The position numbers were made by a program, and so were the translations under genes. Of a stretch of 64,000 nt of DNA, positions 42,937-51,685 are shown piece by piece (position 1 is the stretch's first letter; every line of letters begins with the position of its first letter). The stretch covers positions 4,655,501-4,719,500 of the forward strand of contig NZ_CP126080.1 in the NCBI RefSeq assembly GCF_030122805.1, in the 5' to 3' direction. This stretch comes from Mesobacillus sp. AQ2. GTDB taxonomy: Bacteria; Bacillota; Bacilli; Bacillales; Cytobacillaceae. The notes beneath the pieces were generated by a model, which was not told the origin of the DNA, ran no database searches, and saw only the letters and a program-made list of their open reading frames with translations.

Positions 42937-44595
42937 TTGAAACATACATGGTGGAAAGAGGCTGTTGCCTATCAGGTATATCCAAGGAGCTTCATGGATT
43001 CCAACGGTGACGGCATCGGCGATTTGCAAGGAATGATTTCAAAGCTTGATTACTTAAAGGATTTAGGGATCGATGTCATCTGGATTTGCCCGATGTACAA
43101 GTCCCCTAATGACGATAACGGTTATGATATCAGCGATTATCAGGATATCATGGATGAGTTCGGAACGATGGAGGACTTTGACCAACTGCTTGCTGAGACG
43201 CACAAGCGCGGCATGAAGCTGATCATTGACCTTGTCATCAACCATACGAGCGATGAGCATCAATGGTTTATCGAATCCCGTGAATCCAAGGAAAGCCCTA
43301 AGCGCGACTGGTATATCTGGCGCGATGGCAAGGACGGCGCTGAGCCTAACAACTGGGAGAGCATTTTTGGCGGATCTGCCTGGGAGTATGATGAGACGAC
43401 AGATCAGTACTTCCTGCATATCTTCTCCCGCAAACAGCCGGACCTGAACTGGGAAAACAAAGAGGTCCGCACGGCATTGTACGACATGATCAACTGGTGG
43501 CTTGATAAGGGAATTGATGGTTTCCGTGTTGATGCGATCAGCCATATCAAAAAGGAAGAAGGCCTGAAGGATATGCCAAACCCTGAAGGACTGCAGTATG
43601 TGTCTTCCTTTGACAAGCATATGAATGTCAATGGAATCCAGACTTTCCTTGAGGAGCTGAAACAGGAGACCTTTTCAAAATACGACATCATGACAGTCGG
43701 CGAAGCAAATGGTGTCAGCATCGAGGAAGCGGATCTCTGGGTCGGCGAGGAACAGGGCAAGTTCAATATGGTCTTCCAGTTTGAACACCTTGACCTGTGG
43801 GACTCTGAAAAGAAAGCACTGGATCTGGCAAAATTGAAGAATACTTTTACCCGCTGGCAAAAAGGCCTTGAAGGCCACGGCTGGAATGCATTATTCATTG
43901 AAAACCATGATAAGGCGCGGATTGTTTCGACCTGGGGAGATGACAAGGAGTATTGGCGCGAAAGTGCGACAGCGCTTGCGTCAATGTATTTCCTGATGCA
44001 GGGTACACCATTCATCTATCAGGGACAGGAAATTGGCATGACGAATGTCCAGTTCCCTTCCATCGATGACTATGATGATGTTGCCATCAAAAACCTGTAC
44101 AAAATCCGCCGTGAAAACGGAGTCTCTCATGAAGAAATCATGGATTTCATTTGGGCAACAAGCCGTGACAACTCAAGGACACCTATGCAATGGTCCGATG
44201 CTGAAAATGCCGGGTTCACGACAGGAAATCCATGGCTGGGCATGAACCCGAATTACACCGGCATCAATGTCGAAGCACAACTAAAGGACCCAGATTCCAT
44301 CCTTCATTTTTACAAAAAAATGATCCAGATGAAAAAGGCCCATGAAGTGTTCACTTACGGCATATATGATTTGGTTGTGGAAGACCATGACCAACTCTAT
44401 GCATATACGCGAACATTGGGCGACAAGCAGGCAATTGTGATTTCAAACCTTTCTGGTGAACCGGCAAGCTTTGAATTTGGTGGATTCCCGCTTGAGACAA
44501 GCAAGCTTTTGCTTAACAATTATGAAGTGGAAGAGCATGGACATGCGACAGAGTTAACATTAAAGCCTTATGAAACAAGGGTTTATATTAAATAA
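42937..44595 (+). CDS. malL: Alpha-glucosidase / oligo-1,6-glucosidase MalL (GH13)
   Basis: Cytoplasmic glucosidase that cleaves maltose-type and isomalto-oligosaccharides. It has 552 residues. Catalytic residues by GH13 motif: nucleophile Asp 199 in GFRVDAISHI, acid/base Glu 256 in TVGEANGV, and Asp 325 in FIENHDKAR. Region I is DLVINHTSDEH. The start is TTG 42937 with ATGAGGG upstream. The alpha-1,4 versus alpha-1,6 preference cannot be fixed. It follows the regulator but is separated by a MITE, so it may be transcribed from a separate promoter. Confidence 0.94.
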   Translation: MKHTWWKEAVAYQVYPRSFMDSNGDGIGDLQGMISKLDYLKDLGIDVIWICPMYKSPNDDNGYDISDYQDIMDEFGTMEDFDQLLAETHKRGMKLIIDLVINHTSDEHQWFIESRESKESPKRDWYIWRDGKDGAEPNNWESIFGGSAWEYDETTDQYFLHIFSRKQPDLNWENKEVRTALYDMINWWLDKGIDGFRVDAISHIKKEEGLKDMPNPEGLQYVSSFDKHMNVNGIQTFLEELKQETFSKYDIMTVGEANGVSIEEADLWVGEEQGKFNMVFQFEHLDLWDSEKKALDLAKLKNTFTRWQKGLEGHGWNALFIENHDKARIVSTWGDDKEYWRESATALASMYFLMQGTPFIYQGQEIGMTNVQFPSIDDYDDVAIKNLYKIRRENGVSHEEIMDFIWATSRDNSRTPMQWSDAENAGFTTGNPWLGMNPNYTGINVEAQLKDPDSILHFYKKMIQMKKAHEVFTYGIYDLVVEDHDQLYAYTRTLGDKQAIVISNLSGEPASFEFGGFPLETSKLLLNNYEVEEHGHATELTLKPYETRVYIK

Positions 44596-44599
44596 TCAT

Positions 44600-44631
44600 A
44601 AAGGGAGTGCCTTAATAGAGGCACTCCCTTT
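44600..44631 (+). terminator. Hairpin after malL
   Basis: AAAGGGAGTGCC pairs perfectly with GGCACTCCCTTT around an 8-nt loop. The T-run is weak (TTTGCTT). Confidence 0.75.
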
Positions 44632-44929
44632 GCTTATACCATTAAACATGTTTGATAAGTAACCTCTTCCCCATCCTGTTTTTTGTTCCAAGAGTACATT
44701 CATTCGTCGAAAACAAGGTTTTAGTCCTGTTAGAAATCCTGCTTTTATTGATGGATTCCTTTTGTAAATAATGAATTTGACTAAAAAGGTGTCTGTTTAC
44801 AGTTTAGCTTGCTAGCTTTAGGAGAATATAACACAGGAAGGAATTGGACTGAGAAAAGGGTTGGCAAATCAGGGGCAATGAATTAAAATGTTTTTTGGCT
44901 TATAAATATGTATTAAGGGTGAATGAATT
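44632..44929. other. Intergenic region upstream of yjiH-like gene
   Basis: A 298-bp AT-rich gap. A TTGACT hexamer at 44777 has no good -10 partner. Nothing else recognisable is present. Confidence 0.5.
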
Positions 44930-46291
44930 TTGGAAAAACCATTGCGTAAAACAAGATCAACAGGGGATTTATTAGCGTTCCTCATCCCCTCTTTAATAGG
45001 AATATTCTTTTTCATGATACCAATCTCCTATAAAGGAGAAATTACGATTCCCATCGCGGTATTGTCAGGCTGGGTCCAGGAATTGCTTGGCGGCACACTG
45101 CCAGCGATCATGACTGTCATCATTGTGTTGACATTAATCGGTACACTTTTAATAAAAACCATCCGGCCGGAAATCCTGAATCGCAATCATTTTCTTAAAG
45201 CATTATTCGATGTTCCGATGGTCTGGTTTGTTGCGCGTATCTTAGGCGCCACTTTTGCGATTATGACCTTATTCAAATTAGGTCCAGAAGCCGTTTGGTC
45301 GCCGAACACAGGCGGACTGCTGCTCAATGACCTTTTGCCAATCCTGTTCGCTGTCTTCCTGTTTGCGGGCTTGTTCCTTCCATTGCTCTTGAACTTCGGT
45401 TTGCTTGAGTTATTTGGAACATTGCTGACAAAAGTGATGCGCCCGATTTTTAAATTGCCTGGCCGCTCTTCGATTGACTGTCTGACATCATGGCTGGGCG
45501 ATGGTACAATCGGTGTCCTGCTGACAAGCAAGCAGTATGAAGAGGGCTACTATACAAAAAGAGAAGCCGCTGTCATCGGTACGACCTTCTCGGTTGTTTC
45601 GATCACTTTCAGCCTGGTTGTCATTTCCCAGGTTGACCTGGCCCGCATGTTTGTCCCGTTTTATCTTACGGTGACAGGTGCTGGCGTCGTGGCTGCGATC
45701 CTGCTCCCGAGAATCCCGCCTCTTTCAAGGAAGCAGGATACGTATTTCGTGGAGCAGAACAATGACTACTCTGAGGAAAACATCCCGGAAGGCTATACAC
45801 CATTCTCCTGGGGGATGGCCCAGGCTGTCGAAAAAGCAGGCAGCAATAAAAGCCTCAAGGATTTCCTCCTTGCCGGTGTCCGCAATATCCTTGATATGTG
45901 GATGGGCGTTGCCCCAATCGTCATGGCGCTTGGAACCCTGGCATTGATCGTCGCTGAATACACACCAGTATTCCAATGGCTAGGAATGCCGTTCATTCCG
46001 CTGCTTGAACTTATGCAGGTTCCTGAAGCGAAGGCTGCATCCGAAACACTGGTCGTCGGCTTTGCAGACATGTTCCTTCCTTCCGTTATCGGTGCCGATA
46101 TAGCAAGCCCGATGACAAGGTTCATTGTTGCGGCTGTTTCCGTAACCCAGCTGATCTACATGTCAGAGGTCGGCGGATTATTGCTAGGATCAAAAATTCC
46201 CGTTTCATTCTGGGAACTATTCATCATCTTCCTGCAGCGTACAATTGTGACACTGCCAATCATCGTACTGGTTGCGCATATGCTCTTTTAA
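44930..46291 (+). CDS. YjiH family membrane protein (nucleoside-recognition GATE domain)
   Basis: Polytopic membrane protein of 453 residues with about ten hydrophobic segments and the nucleoside-recognition (GATE) fold typical of YjiH and SpmA/SpmB relatives. The conserved signature LPGRSSIDCLTSWLGDGT lies near the middle. The start is TTG 44930 with AAGGGTG upstream. Transport of a small solute is assumed for the family, but no substrate is known to me. Single gene with its own terminator. Confidence 0.82.
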   Translation: MEKPLRKTRSTGDLLAFLIPSLIGIFFFMIPISYKGEITIPIAVLSGWVQELLGGTLPAIMTVIIVLTLIGTLLIKTIRPEILNRNHFLKALFDVPMVWFVARILGATFAIMTLFKLGPEAVWSPNTGGLLLNDLLPILFAVFLFAGLFLPLLLNFGLLELFGTLLTKVMRPIFKLPGRSSIDCLTSWLGDGTIGVLLTSKQYEEGYYTKREAAVIGTTFSVVSITFSLVVISQVDLARMFVPFYLTVTGAGVVAAILLPRIPPLSRKQDTYFVEQNNDYSEENIPEGYTPFSWGMAQAVEKAGSNKSLKDFLLAGVRNILDMWMGVAPIVMALGTLALIVAEYTPVFQWLGMPFIPLLELMQVPEAKAASETLVVGFADMFLPSVIGADIASPMTRFIVAAVSVTQLIYMSEVGGLLLGSKIPVSFWELFIIFLQRTIVTLPIIVLVAHMLF

Positions 46292-46337
46292 GTAATTTTG
46301 GCAAACAACGATCCATCTAGAAGATGTAAATCAATAT

Positions 46338-46369
46338 AAACCGGTTGGCACAGTGCCAGCCGGTTTTTT
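46338..46369 (+). terminator. Terminator after yjiH-like gene
   Basis: AAACCGGTTGGCA pairs with TGCCAGCCGGTTT around CAG, followed by TTTTTTC. Confidence 0.9.
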
Positions 46370-46380
46370 CATCGTAAAGC

Positions 46381-46440
46381 AATTCCGCGAAAATCGCACT
46401 GAATTCCGCGAAAACAAAACCAAATTCCGCGAACTGAAAA
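46381..46440. repeat. 21-bp-class repeat array G (3 units)
   Basis: ATTCCGCGAA recurs at 46382, 46403 and 46424, exactly 21 bp apart, with A-rich variable parts. It lies between the convergent yjiH-like gene and the glycine-rich protein gene. Confidence 0.88.
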
Positions 46441-46460
46441 AAACCCGTGATTTTTCCCAG

Positions 46461-46488
46461 TTAAAAAAGAGAAGCAAAACGCTTCTCT
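46461..46488 (-). terminator. Terminator after the glycine-rich protein gene
   Basis: On the minus strand AGAGAAGC pairs with GCTTCTCT around GTTTT, followed by TTTTTAAC. Confidence 0.88.
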
Positions 46489-46503
46489 TCTCAATTCCTC
46501 TTA

Positions 46504-47031
46504 TTAACACTGGAATGACCGAATCTGTCTCAGGTCTATGCCGAAGTAAACCCATCCGCGGCGGCGGCTCCATCTCCAGCCGGCAACTGAATTGCGGCCC
46601 AGGAAGACTGGATAGAACCAGAAGCTTCTGCCATCAATCAGCCAGATGTAAGTGAAACGGAACATGCATCTCCGGATTCCTCCCGGGTCGACCGCAAAGG
46701 CAGTCGCCTGTTCTTGCGGTACAAAGGCTGGCGGCGGTGACGATGGCGGGCCTCCTGCCTGGCCTCCGCCTGGTGAACCGCCGGGACCTCCCGGGAATCC
46801 TCCTGCACCGCCCGGAAACCCGCCAGGGCCTCCTGGGAATCCTCCTGGACTGCCCGGAAACCCACCAGGGCCTCCCGGGAATCCTCCTGGGCTGCCTGGA
46901 AATCCTCCAGGAAACCCGCCAACTGTCCTCATATCCACATTCTGGTCGTACTCATTTTCATAGCAATCATAATCATTTTCAAATTGTTGATTAGGTCCGT
47001 ATGGGTAGAAGTTGTTGTTATCCAAACTCAT
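46504..47031 (-). CDS. Glycine/proline-rich GFPG-repeat protein
   Basis: A 175-residue protein of unknown function. From ATG 47031 (MSLDNNNFYPYG; AGAGGGG upstream) it has an Asn/Tyr/Asp-rich head, then about a dozen tandem GGFPG/GSPGG units (roughly residues 37-95), a Pro-rich spacer, and a compact C-terminal domain rich in aromatic and basic residues with two Cys (RRCMFRFTYIWLIDGRSF, then FQC at the very end). The design resembles spore-surface or coat-associated proteins, but no signal peptide is visible. The repeat tract is GC-rich and likely to vary in length. Confidence 0.75.
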   Translation of the reverse strand: MSLDNNNFYPYGPNQQFENDYDCYENEYDQNVDMRTVGGFPGGFPGSPGGFPGGPGGFPGSPGGFPGGPGGFPGGAGGFPGGPGGSPGGGQAGGPPSSPPPAFVPQEQATAFAVDPGGIRRCMFRFTYIWLIDGRSFWFYPVFLGRNSVAGWRWSRRRGWVYFGIDLRQIRSFQC

Positions 47032-47084
47032 ATCCCCTCTCTTGATGTATTCCATGTAATCTATGCGAATCGCCCAGTTTGGTG

Positions 47085-48182
47085 CTAGATGGCACCAAGT
47101 TTTTCAAATTCTTTTTTGATCTTGCCGGTGAGTTCATCTACCTTTGCAAAGTCCATGGCTTCGATATAGATGGCCTCCAATTGGTCGCGCAGTTCTTTTG
47201 CATTTGCCAGTGAGGCGATTGCTTCATTCATTTTATCTTTGTACCTTCCGCCGACATCCTTGATTTCTGCGGCATACCTCTCGTCAGTTCCCGGTGTGAT
47301 CAGCTCATCGTACATATCGATAATTTCATCGGTTTCTCTTTCAGGAAAATACTCATGTGGTGCGGTACTGTCAAAAATCGCAAAATCAAGCTCGCGGACA
47401 ATCACCATATCAATGCTGTGGGGATCAAATCCGCAGTGGTAAACTTCTACATCATATCCTCGAGACTGCGCTTCCGCTGCCAACTTTTTCAGCATCGTCG
47501 ACTTTCCAGAGCCTGGACGTCCTTTAATGAAGTATCTTTTCCCGACGGTCTCTGTCAGGTTCGGAACAAAATCAACTGCTCCAGCTGGTGTTGCGGCACC
47601 GAGAAACCGGTCATACACTCGCCCATTTCCTGTTTCTGACCTGCTGTCGCCAAAGAAGCTCTCGATCAATCTGTTTGTCAGGCCATTCGCTTTTTCAAAA
47701 TCCATATTTTCTATATAGATTTTTTCCCATTCATCATGAATTCTCAGCGCTTCAGCAAAAAGGCTGTATGCTGTGTTGAATGCTCCGCTGATTTTTTCAG
47801 TCAGCTCCGTGATTGTCTCCTTATGCTCCTGCAGCTTCCCGGAATTCCATGCTTCCCCAAGATTGATATACTCCTCTACCGCCCCCGGAGCCTTAGGCTC
47901 GATGACATGCGGGGCTGTGCCGTCCACAATTCCCGCGTTCAATTCAGGAATCAGTACACCATCAATCGATTTATTATCAGAGGAGCAATGCAGAAATTGA
48001 ATATCATATCCTTTTTCCTGCCATTCATTACCGATCTTTTTCATGAGAGATGACTTCCCTGTTCCAGGACCGCCCTTTAATATGAACAACCGTGACAAGC
48101 CCTGCAAGCTTGAATCATACAAGCTGTAAAAACCGCGGGCAGTGTTGCCTCCGGCGAAAAAGTTGAGGATTCTTCCTGCCAT
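47085..48182 (-). CDS. Tandem P-loop ATPase of unknown function
   Basis: A 365-residue protein with two similar halves. Each half has a Walker A (GGPGTGKSS at about 37-45, GRPGSGKST near 218) followed by a matching segment: YDIQFLHCSSDNKSIDGV in the first half and YDVEVYHCGFDPHSIDMV in the second, then APHVIEP or APHEYFP. Internal duplication is therefore clear. I recognise it as a conserved Bacillota ATPase without assigned role. GGAGGGAGTGCG precedes the ATG. Divergent from the nos operon. Confidence 0.82.
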   Translation of the reverse strand: MAGRILNFFAGGNTARGFYSLYDSSLQGLSRLFILKGGPGTGKSSLMKKIGNEWQEKGYDIQFLHCSSDNKSIDGVLIPELNAGIVDGTAPHVIEPKAPGAVEEYINLGEAWNSGKLQEHKETITELTEKISGAFNTAYSLFAEALRIHDEWEKIYIENMDFEKANGLTNRLIESFFGDSRSETGNGRVYDRFLGAATPAGAVDFVPNLTETVGKRYFIKGRPGSGKSTMLKKLAAEAQSRGYDVEVYHCGFDPHSIDMVIVRELDFAIFDSTAPHEYFPERETDEIIDMYDELITPGTDERYAAEIKDVGGRYKDKMNEAIASLANAKELRDQLEAIYIEAMDFAKVDELTGKIKKEFEKLGAI

Positions 48183-48371
48183 TTAATCGCACTCCCTCCA
48201 GCCGTTGACCATAACGGCAAGTTTTTGCTTCCCCATTACTATATGCAGGGCTTAAGCGCTGGGTGAATGCCCAACTGCAAATGTAATTTTGTCTATTTTT
48301 AAACTTTATTTCCCGGGCAAGTGATGTTCTTCACATCCCCTCATAGCGCTTTCACAAATCATTCACAATAA

Positions 48372-48385
48372 ACACAAATTTGTGT
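48372..48385. promoter_or_regulatory. Perfect palindrome overlapping nos Fnr box
   Basis: ACACAAATTTGTGT, a 14-bp perfect palindrome whose right end overlaps the Fnr-like box by 3 bp. A second regulator could compete here; the binder is unknown. Confidence 0.45.
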
Positions 48386-48398
48386 GCCGTACATCACA
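48383..48398 (+). promoter_or_regulatory. Fnr-like box of the nos operon
   Basis: TGTGCCGTACATCACA matches TGTGA-N6-TCACA at 9 of 10 fixed positions. A -10-like TAGGAT at 48420-48425 would put the box centre close to -41.5, the normal place for Fnr activation. The nosC start is 25 bp beyond the inferred +1. Confidence 0.65.
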
Positions 48399-48456
48399 CT
48401 GACGTTTTTTTGAAAAAGTTAGGATGTAATTGTAAATCAATCTAGGGGGGAAGAAA

Positions 48457-48903
48457 GTGAACAAACCAGTCATTCATTTCATCTTAAGTGCTGTACTCGG
48501 ACTCGGTATTGGTTATATAGCCTACGACGTCATCCCGCAAGGCAATGGGCAGGAAAAAGAAGTCACGGCTGTCGATCAGTCACCAAAGGCTAAGGAACCC
48601 GCCAAGGAAGAAAAGAAGTCAACTGAGACTTCTACAGCTTCTGCTGGTGATGAAAGCATCCTGCAATCAAAAGGCTGCCTTGGCTGCCACTCTGTCGAAG
48701 CATTGAACCTTAAAGGCGGAGCAACCGGACCGGACCTGTCCCAGGCATTCAATAATGTCGAAGGAAAGCATGGCAAACCTGTCAATGAATTTTTGAAAGA
48801 GCCTACCTCCGCAGTCATGTCAGGCGTCATCGGCGGCAACCCGCTGACAGATGAAGAAATCAATCAAGTCGTAGAAATTTTGAAGGAAGCTTCTGAAAAA
48901 TAA
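48457..48903 (+). CDS. nosC: Membrane-anchored c-type cytochrome NosC
   Basis: A 148-residue monoheme cytochrome c that probably delivers electrons to NosZ. An uncleaved N-terminal helix (about 5-25) is followed by a charged, low-complexity linker and a heme domain with CLGCH near residue 74. A Met in AVMSGVIGG is the likely sixth ligand. The start is GTG 48457 with GGGGGGAAGAAA upstream. First gene of the cluster, 21 bp before nosZ. Confidence 0.9.
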   Translation: MNKPVIHFILSAVLGLGIGYIAYDVIPQGNGQEKEVTAVDQSPKAKEPAKEEKKSTETSTASAGDESILQSKGCLGCHSVEALNLKGGATGPDLSQAFNNVEGKHGKPVNEFLKEPTSAVMSGVIGGNPLTDEEINQVVEILKEASEK

Positions 48904-48924
48904 ACCAAAGGTGGTGCAGTGTTA

Positions 48925-50799
48925 ATGAAAAAATGGGTTCCCGCAGCTTCAGGGCTGCTCGCCGGTTTTATGGCGGCAACAGTATTTTTCGCTGATTTTT
49001 CACCAGGACCTAAAGGAACGGCAAGCAGTGATAACAACTCAAAGAAGTCAAATGCTGAAAAAGTGTATGTACCGTATGGCGAGCTGGATGAGTATTACAT
49101 GCTTTCATCAGGAGGACATTCTGGCCAGCTATTTGTATACGGACTGCCTTCCATGAGGAAAATTCGCACCGTGCCTGTATTCTCGCCAGATCCGGCCACA
49201 GGTTATGGTTTTGACAAAGACTCGAAAGAAATGCTGGGCAAATATACTTGGGGGGATTTCCACCACCCAGCAATTTCTGAGACAAACGCTGAATATGACG
49301 GCAAATTCTTGTTTGCGAATGATGTAGCCAATAACCGGATCGCCGCAGTCGACTTAAGTGTATTCCATACCGCCGATATCATGGAAATGCCGAATATGGG
49401 CGGACCGCACGCCGGTACGTTCGTCACCCAGAATACGGAATACATTGTGATGCCTACCCGCTTCTCGGTACCGATTGGAAAAGAATATGCTCCTCTTGAT
49501 GAATTCGAGGAGAAATATAAAGGCGTTGTATCCATGGTCACTTTTGACCAGAAAAAGAAGAACCTTGACCTTGCTTACCAGATCATGCTTCCGCCATGGT
49601 CCTATGACCTGTCTGACGCCGGCAAAAAGATGTCTGGCGACTGGATTGTCATGACGACTTACAACACAGAATTCGCGACAACCAATAACGAAATCAACGC
49701 ATCCCAGAATGACCGTGACTATATTGTTTTATTGAACTGGAAAGAGCTTGAGAAAAAAGTAGCAGCAGGAGAGTATGAGGAAGTCAACGGTGCGAAGATG
49801 ATTGACCCGCGCAAGCACAAAGGATCCATTTACGCTGTACCTGTCGCAAAATCACCGCACGGCGTTGACGTCACTCCAGATGGAACACGCTTCATCGCGT
49901 CCGGAAAACTGGCTCCTTTGATGACAGTGTTCTCTTTTGAAAAAGCATTCGAAGCCATCAAGTCTGGCAATTTTGAAACAGAGAAGTTCGGAATTCCTGT
50001 CCTGCCATACGACAAGGTAGTTGAACGTGAAGTCGATCCTCCGGGAGCATTGGGGCCGCTTCACACTCAATTTGACGACAGAGGCAATGCATACAATACG
50101 ATGTTCATTTCATCTGAGATCGTTAAATGGAAAATCGATACTGGTGAAATTTTAGACCGTACACCTGTCCACTATTCACCAGGACACTCAACAGCAACGG
50201 AGGGTGACACAGCCTCTCCTGATGGCAAATGGATCGTATCCTTGAATAAAATTGCGAAGGACAATTTCCTGTCTGTCGGACCTTCACACCCTGAATCAAT
50301 GGAATTGATCGATATCTCCGGCGACAAGATGTCACTGACTTATACAGCTCCGGTCGATCCTGAACCGCATTATGCGCAGACGATCCACCGTGACAAGATC
50401 AAGACGCTGAAGATTTATGAAAAGGATGTAAACCGCGAAAACTCAGTTTGGAAACAGGAAGATACACGGATCGAACGCAAGGGCAACGAAGTCCATGTTT
50501 ACGGAATCGCGATGCGTTCCAAGTTCGTCTTCGATGCAAAAGCGAAGCGCCCGGATGAAATCAAGGTCAACCAGGGAGACAAAGTCGTCATCCACCTGAC
50601 GAACATCGACCTTGACCAGGATATCACCCACGGCTTCGGCATCATGGACCATGACCTGAACTATGAAGTACAGCCAGGCCAGACGAGCACCATCGAATTT
50701 ACAGCTGACAAAGCCGGTACATTCCCAATTTATTGCACAAACTTCTGTTCAGCGCTTCACCAGGAAATGAGCGGCTACCTGCTTGTTGAACCGAAGTAA
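48925..50799 (+). CDS. nosZ: Nitrous-oxide reductase NosZ, clade II (Sec type)
   Basis: Reduces N2O to N2 at a copper-sulfide centre outside the membrane. It has 624 residues from ATG 48925 (MKKWVPAAS); GGTGGTG is correctly spaced to it. The leader lacks twin Arg, marking the Sec-dependent clade II form. CuZ His residues are seen in FHHPAIS, GPHAGT, SPHGVDVTPDG, PLHTQFD and EPHYAQ. The C-terminal cupredoxin domain ends with the CuA motif CTNFCSALHQEMSGY. A terminator hairpin and MITE follow. Confidence 0.96.
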   Translation: MKKWVPAASGLLAGFMAATVFFADFSPGPKGTASSDNNSKKSNAEKVYVPYGELDEYYMLSSGGHSGQLFVYGLPSMRKIRTVPVFSPDPATGYGFDKDSKEMLGKYTWGDFHHPAISETNAEYDGKFLFANDVANNRIAAVDLSVFHTADIMEMPNMGGPHAGTFVTQNTEYIVMPTRFSVPIGKEYAPLDEFEEKYKGVVSMVTFDQKKKNLDLAYQIMLPPWSYDLSDAGKKMSGDWIVMTTYNTEFATTNNEINASQNDRDYIVLLNWKELEKKVAAGEYEEVNGAKMIDPRKHKGSIYAVPVAKSPHGVDVTPDGTRFIASGKLAPLMTVFSFEKAFEAIKSGNFETEKFGIPVLPYDKVVEREVDPPGALGPLHTQFDDRGNAYNTMFISSEIVKWKIDTGEILDRTPVHYSPGHSTATEGDTASPDGKWIVSLNKIAKDNFLSVGPSHPESMELIDISGDKMSLTYTAPVDPEPHYAQTIHRDKIKTLKIYEKDVNRENSVWKQEDTRIERKGNEVHVYGIAMRSKFVFDAKAKRPDEIKVNQGDKVVIHLTNIDLDQDITHGFGIMDHDLNYEVQPGQTSTIEFTADKAGTFPIYCTNFCSALHQEMSGYLLVEPK

Positions 50800-50819
50800 C
50801 AGCTGGAATTGAAGGCGGA

Positions 50820-50860
50820 AAAGGGTATTGAGTATTCGCCGATACCCTTTCTCCCTTTTT
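50820..50860 (+). terminator. Terminator after nosZ
   Basis: AAAGGGTAT pairs with ATACCCTTT around a 13-nt loop, then TCTCCCTTTTT. The MITE target duplication lies in its T-run, so downstream nos genes need read-through or another promoter. Confidence 0.82.
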
Positions 50861-50865
50861 AAAAA

Positions 50866-51046
50866 GGCTCTTTTCTAAAACTTTGCTGCTATTACTGCAA
50901 AATTGCAGTGATGACCTAGGTAACTTCGCTAAATGGACGATTTGGATGAGAAAAGAGCTTTCAAACTAGATACCGACCAGCAATATGCCTGATCATACGT
51001 TAAAATCGGCTTTAGGATTTTAACAACAATCATTACGAAAACAGCC
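50866..51046 (+). mobile_element. MITE-A copy 3 (181 bp)
   Basis: Begins GGCTCTTTTCTAAAACTTTG and ends CATTACGAAAACAGCC. Flanks TTTAAAAA (50858-50865) and TTTAATAA (51047-51054) match at 7 of 8. It shares the internal TGAGAAAAGAGC and the GTTAAAATC/GATTTTAAC hairpin with copies 1 and 2. It sits inside the nos cluster, right after the nosZ terminator. Confidence 0.87.
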
Positions 51047-51121
51047 TTTAATAAAGATTGTAAATCGAGAAATGACCAGCCTGATCGAGGCAATGCGCAT
51101 TTCTTTTAGGAGATGATTCAG

Positions 51122-51685
51122 ATGGCAAAGAAAATATCTGCCGGTTCTATGGCTAGTCTTATCGGGGCTGCAGCATTCCTATTTGCCTCTATCAAGTTCC
51201 CCTGGTGGGGGATGAAATTTTTCGCACCGCAATATCCTGAAGGTCTTGATATTGTCGTTTATCCAAGCAAGCTTGACGGCGACATCGATATCGTCAACGG
51301 CCTGAACCATTATATCGGCATGTCTCCCTTCAGCAATGAAAGCTTTCCTGAGCTTCAATACCTGCCCAGCCTGATCATCGGGATGGCAATTCTTTTCATC
51401 ATCATTGCTTTAGTCAGAAGGAAAAGCCTGCTTTATTTTCCGATTGGACTGCTGGCTGTTGGTGGTGCTCTTGGCATCTATGACATGCACCGCTGGCTGA
51501 CGAAGTTCGGAACTGAGCTTGATCCGAAAGCACCGATTGAACTTGATCCATTCGTACCGCCGATCATTGGAGAAAACATCCTTGCTAATTTTGTGACCCA
51601 CAGCTATTTCACAACAGGTTCCTTCCTGCTCGGGGCAGCCTTCATCCTTACACTTCTGCCGTTCTGGCTGGAGCGCCGAAGATGA
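51122..51685 (+). CDS. Nos-cluster membrane protein (NosB-like)
   Basis: A 187-residue membrane protein with three to four hydrophobic segments. Between helices 1 and 2 lies an extracytoplasmic loop with FPWWGMKFFAPQYPEGLD, and DMHRWLTKFG follows helix 3. ATG 51122 is preceded by TTAGGAGATG; an in-frame ATG at 51113 is too close to that site. Clade II nos clusters carry a membrane protein often called NosB; this is probably its counterpart, by position. It overlaps nosD by 4 bp. Function unknown. Confidence 0.78.
   Translation: MAKKISAGSMASLIGAAAFLFASIKFPWWGMKFFAPQYPEGLDIVVYPSKLDGDIDIVNGLNHYIGMSPFSNESFPELQYLPSLIIGMAILFIIIALVRRKSLLYFPIGLLAVGGALGIYDMHRWLTKFGTELDPKAPIELDPFVPPIIGENILANFVTHSYFTTGSFLLGAAFILTLLPFWLERRR

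Noticed and set aside
46652..46963. Proline-rich ORF antisense to the GFPG-repeat gene
   Set aside because: Mirror image of the Gly-rich repeat on the other strand; no ribosome site; the sense gene has start, ribosome site and terminator.
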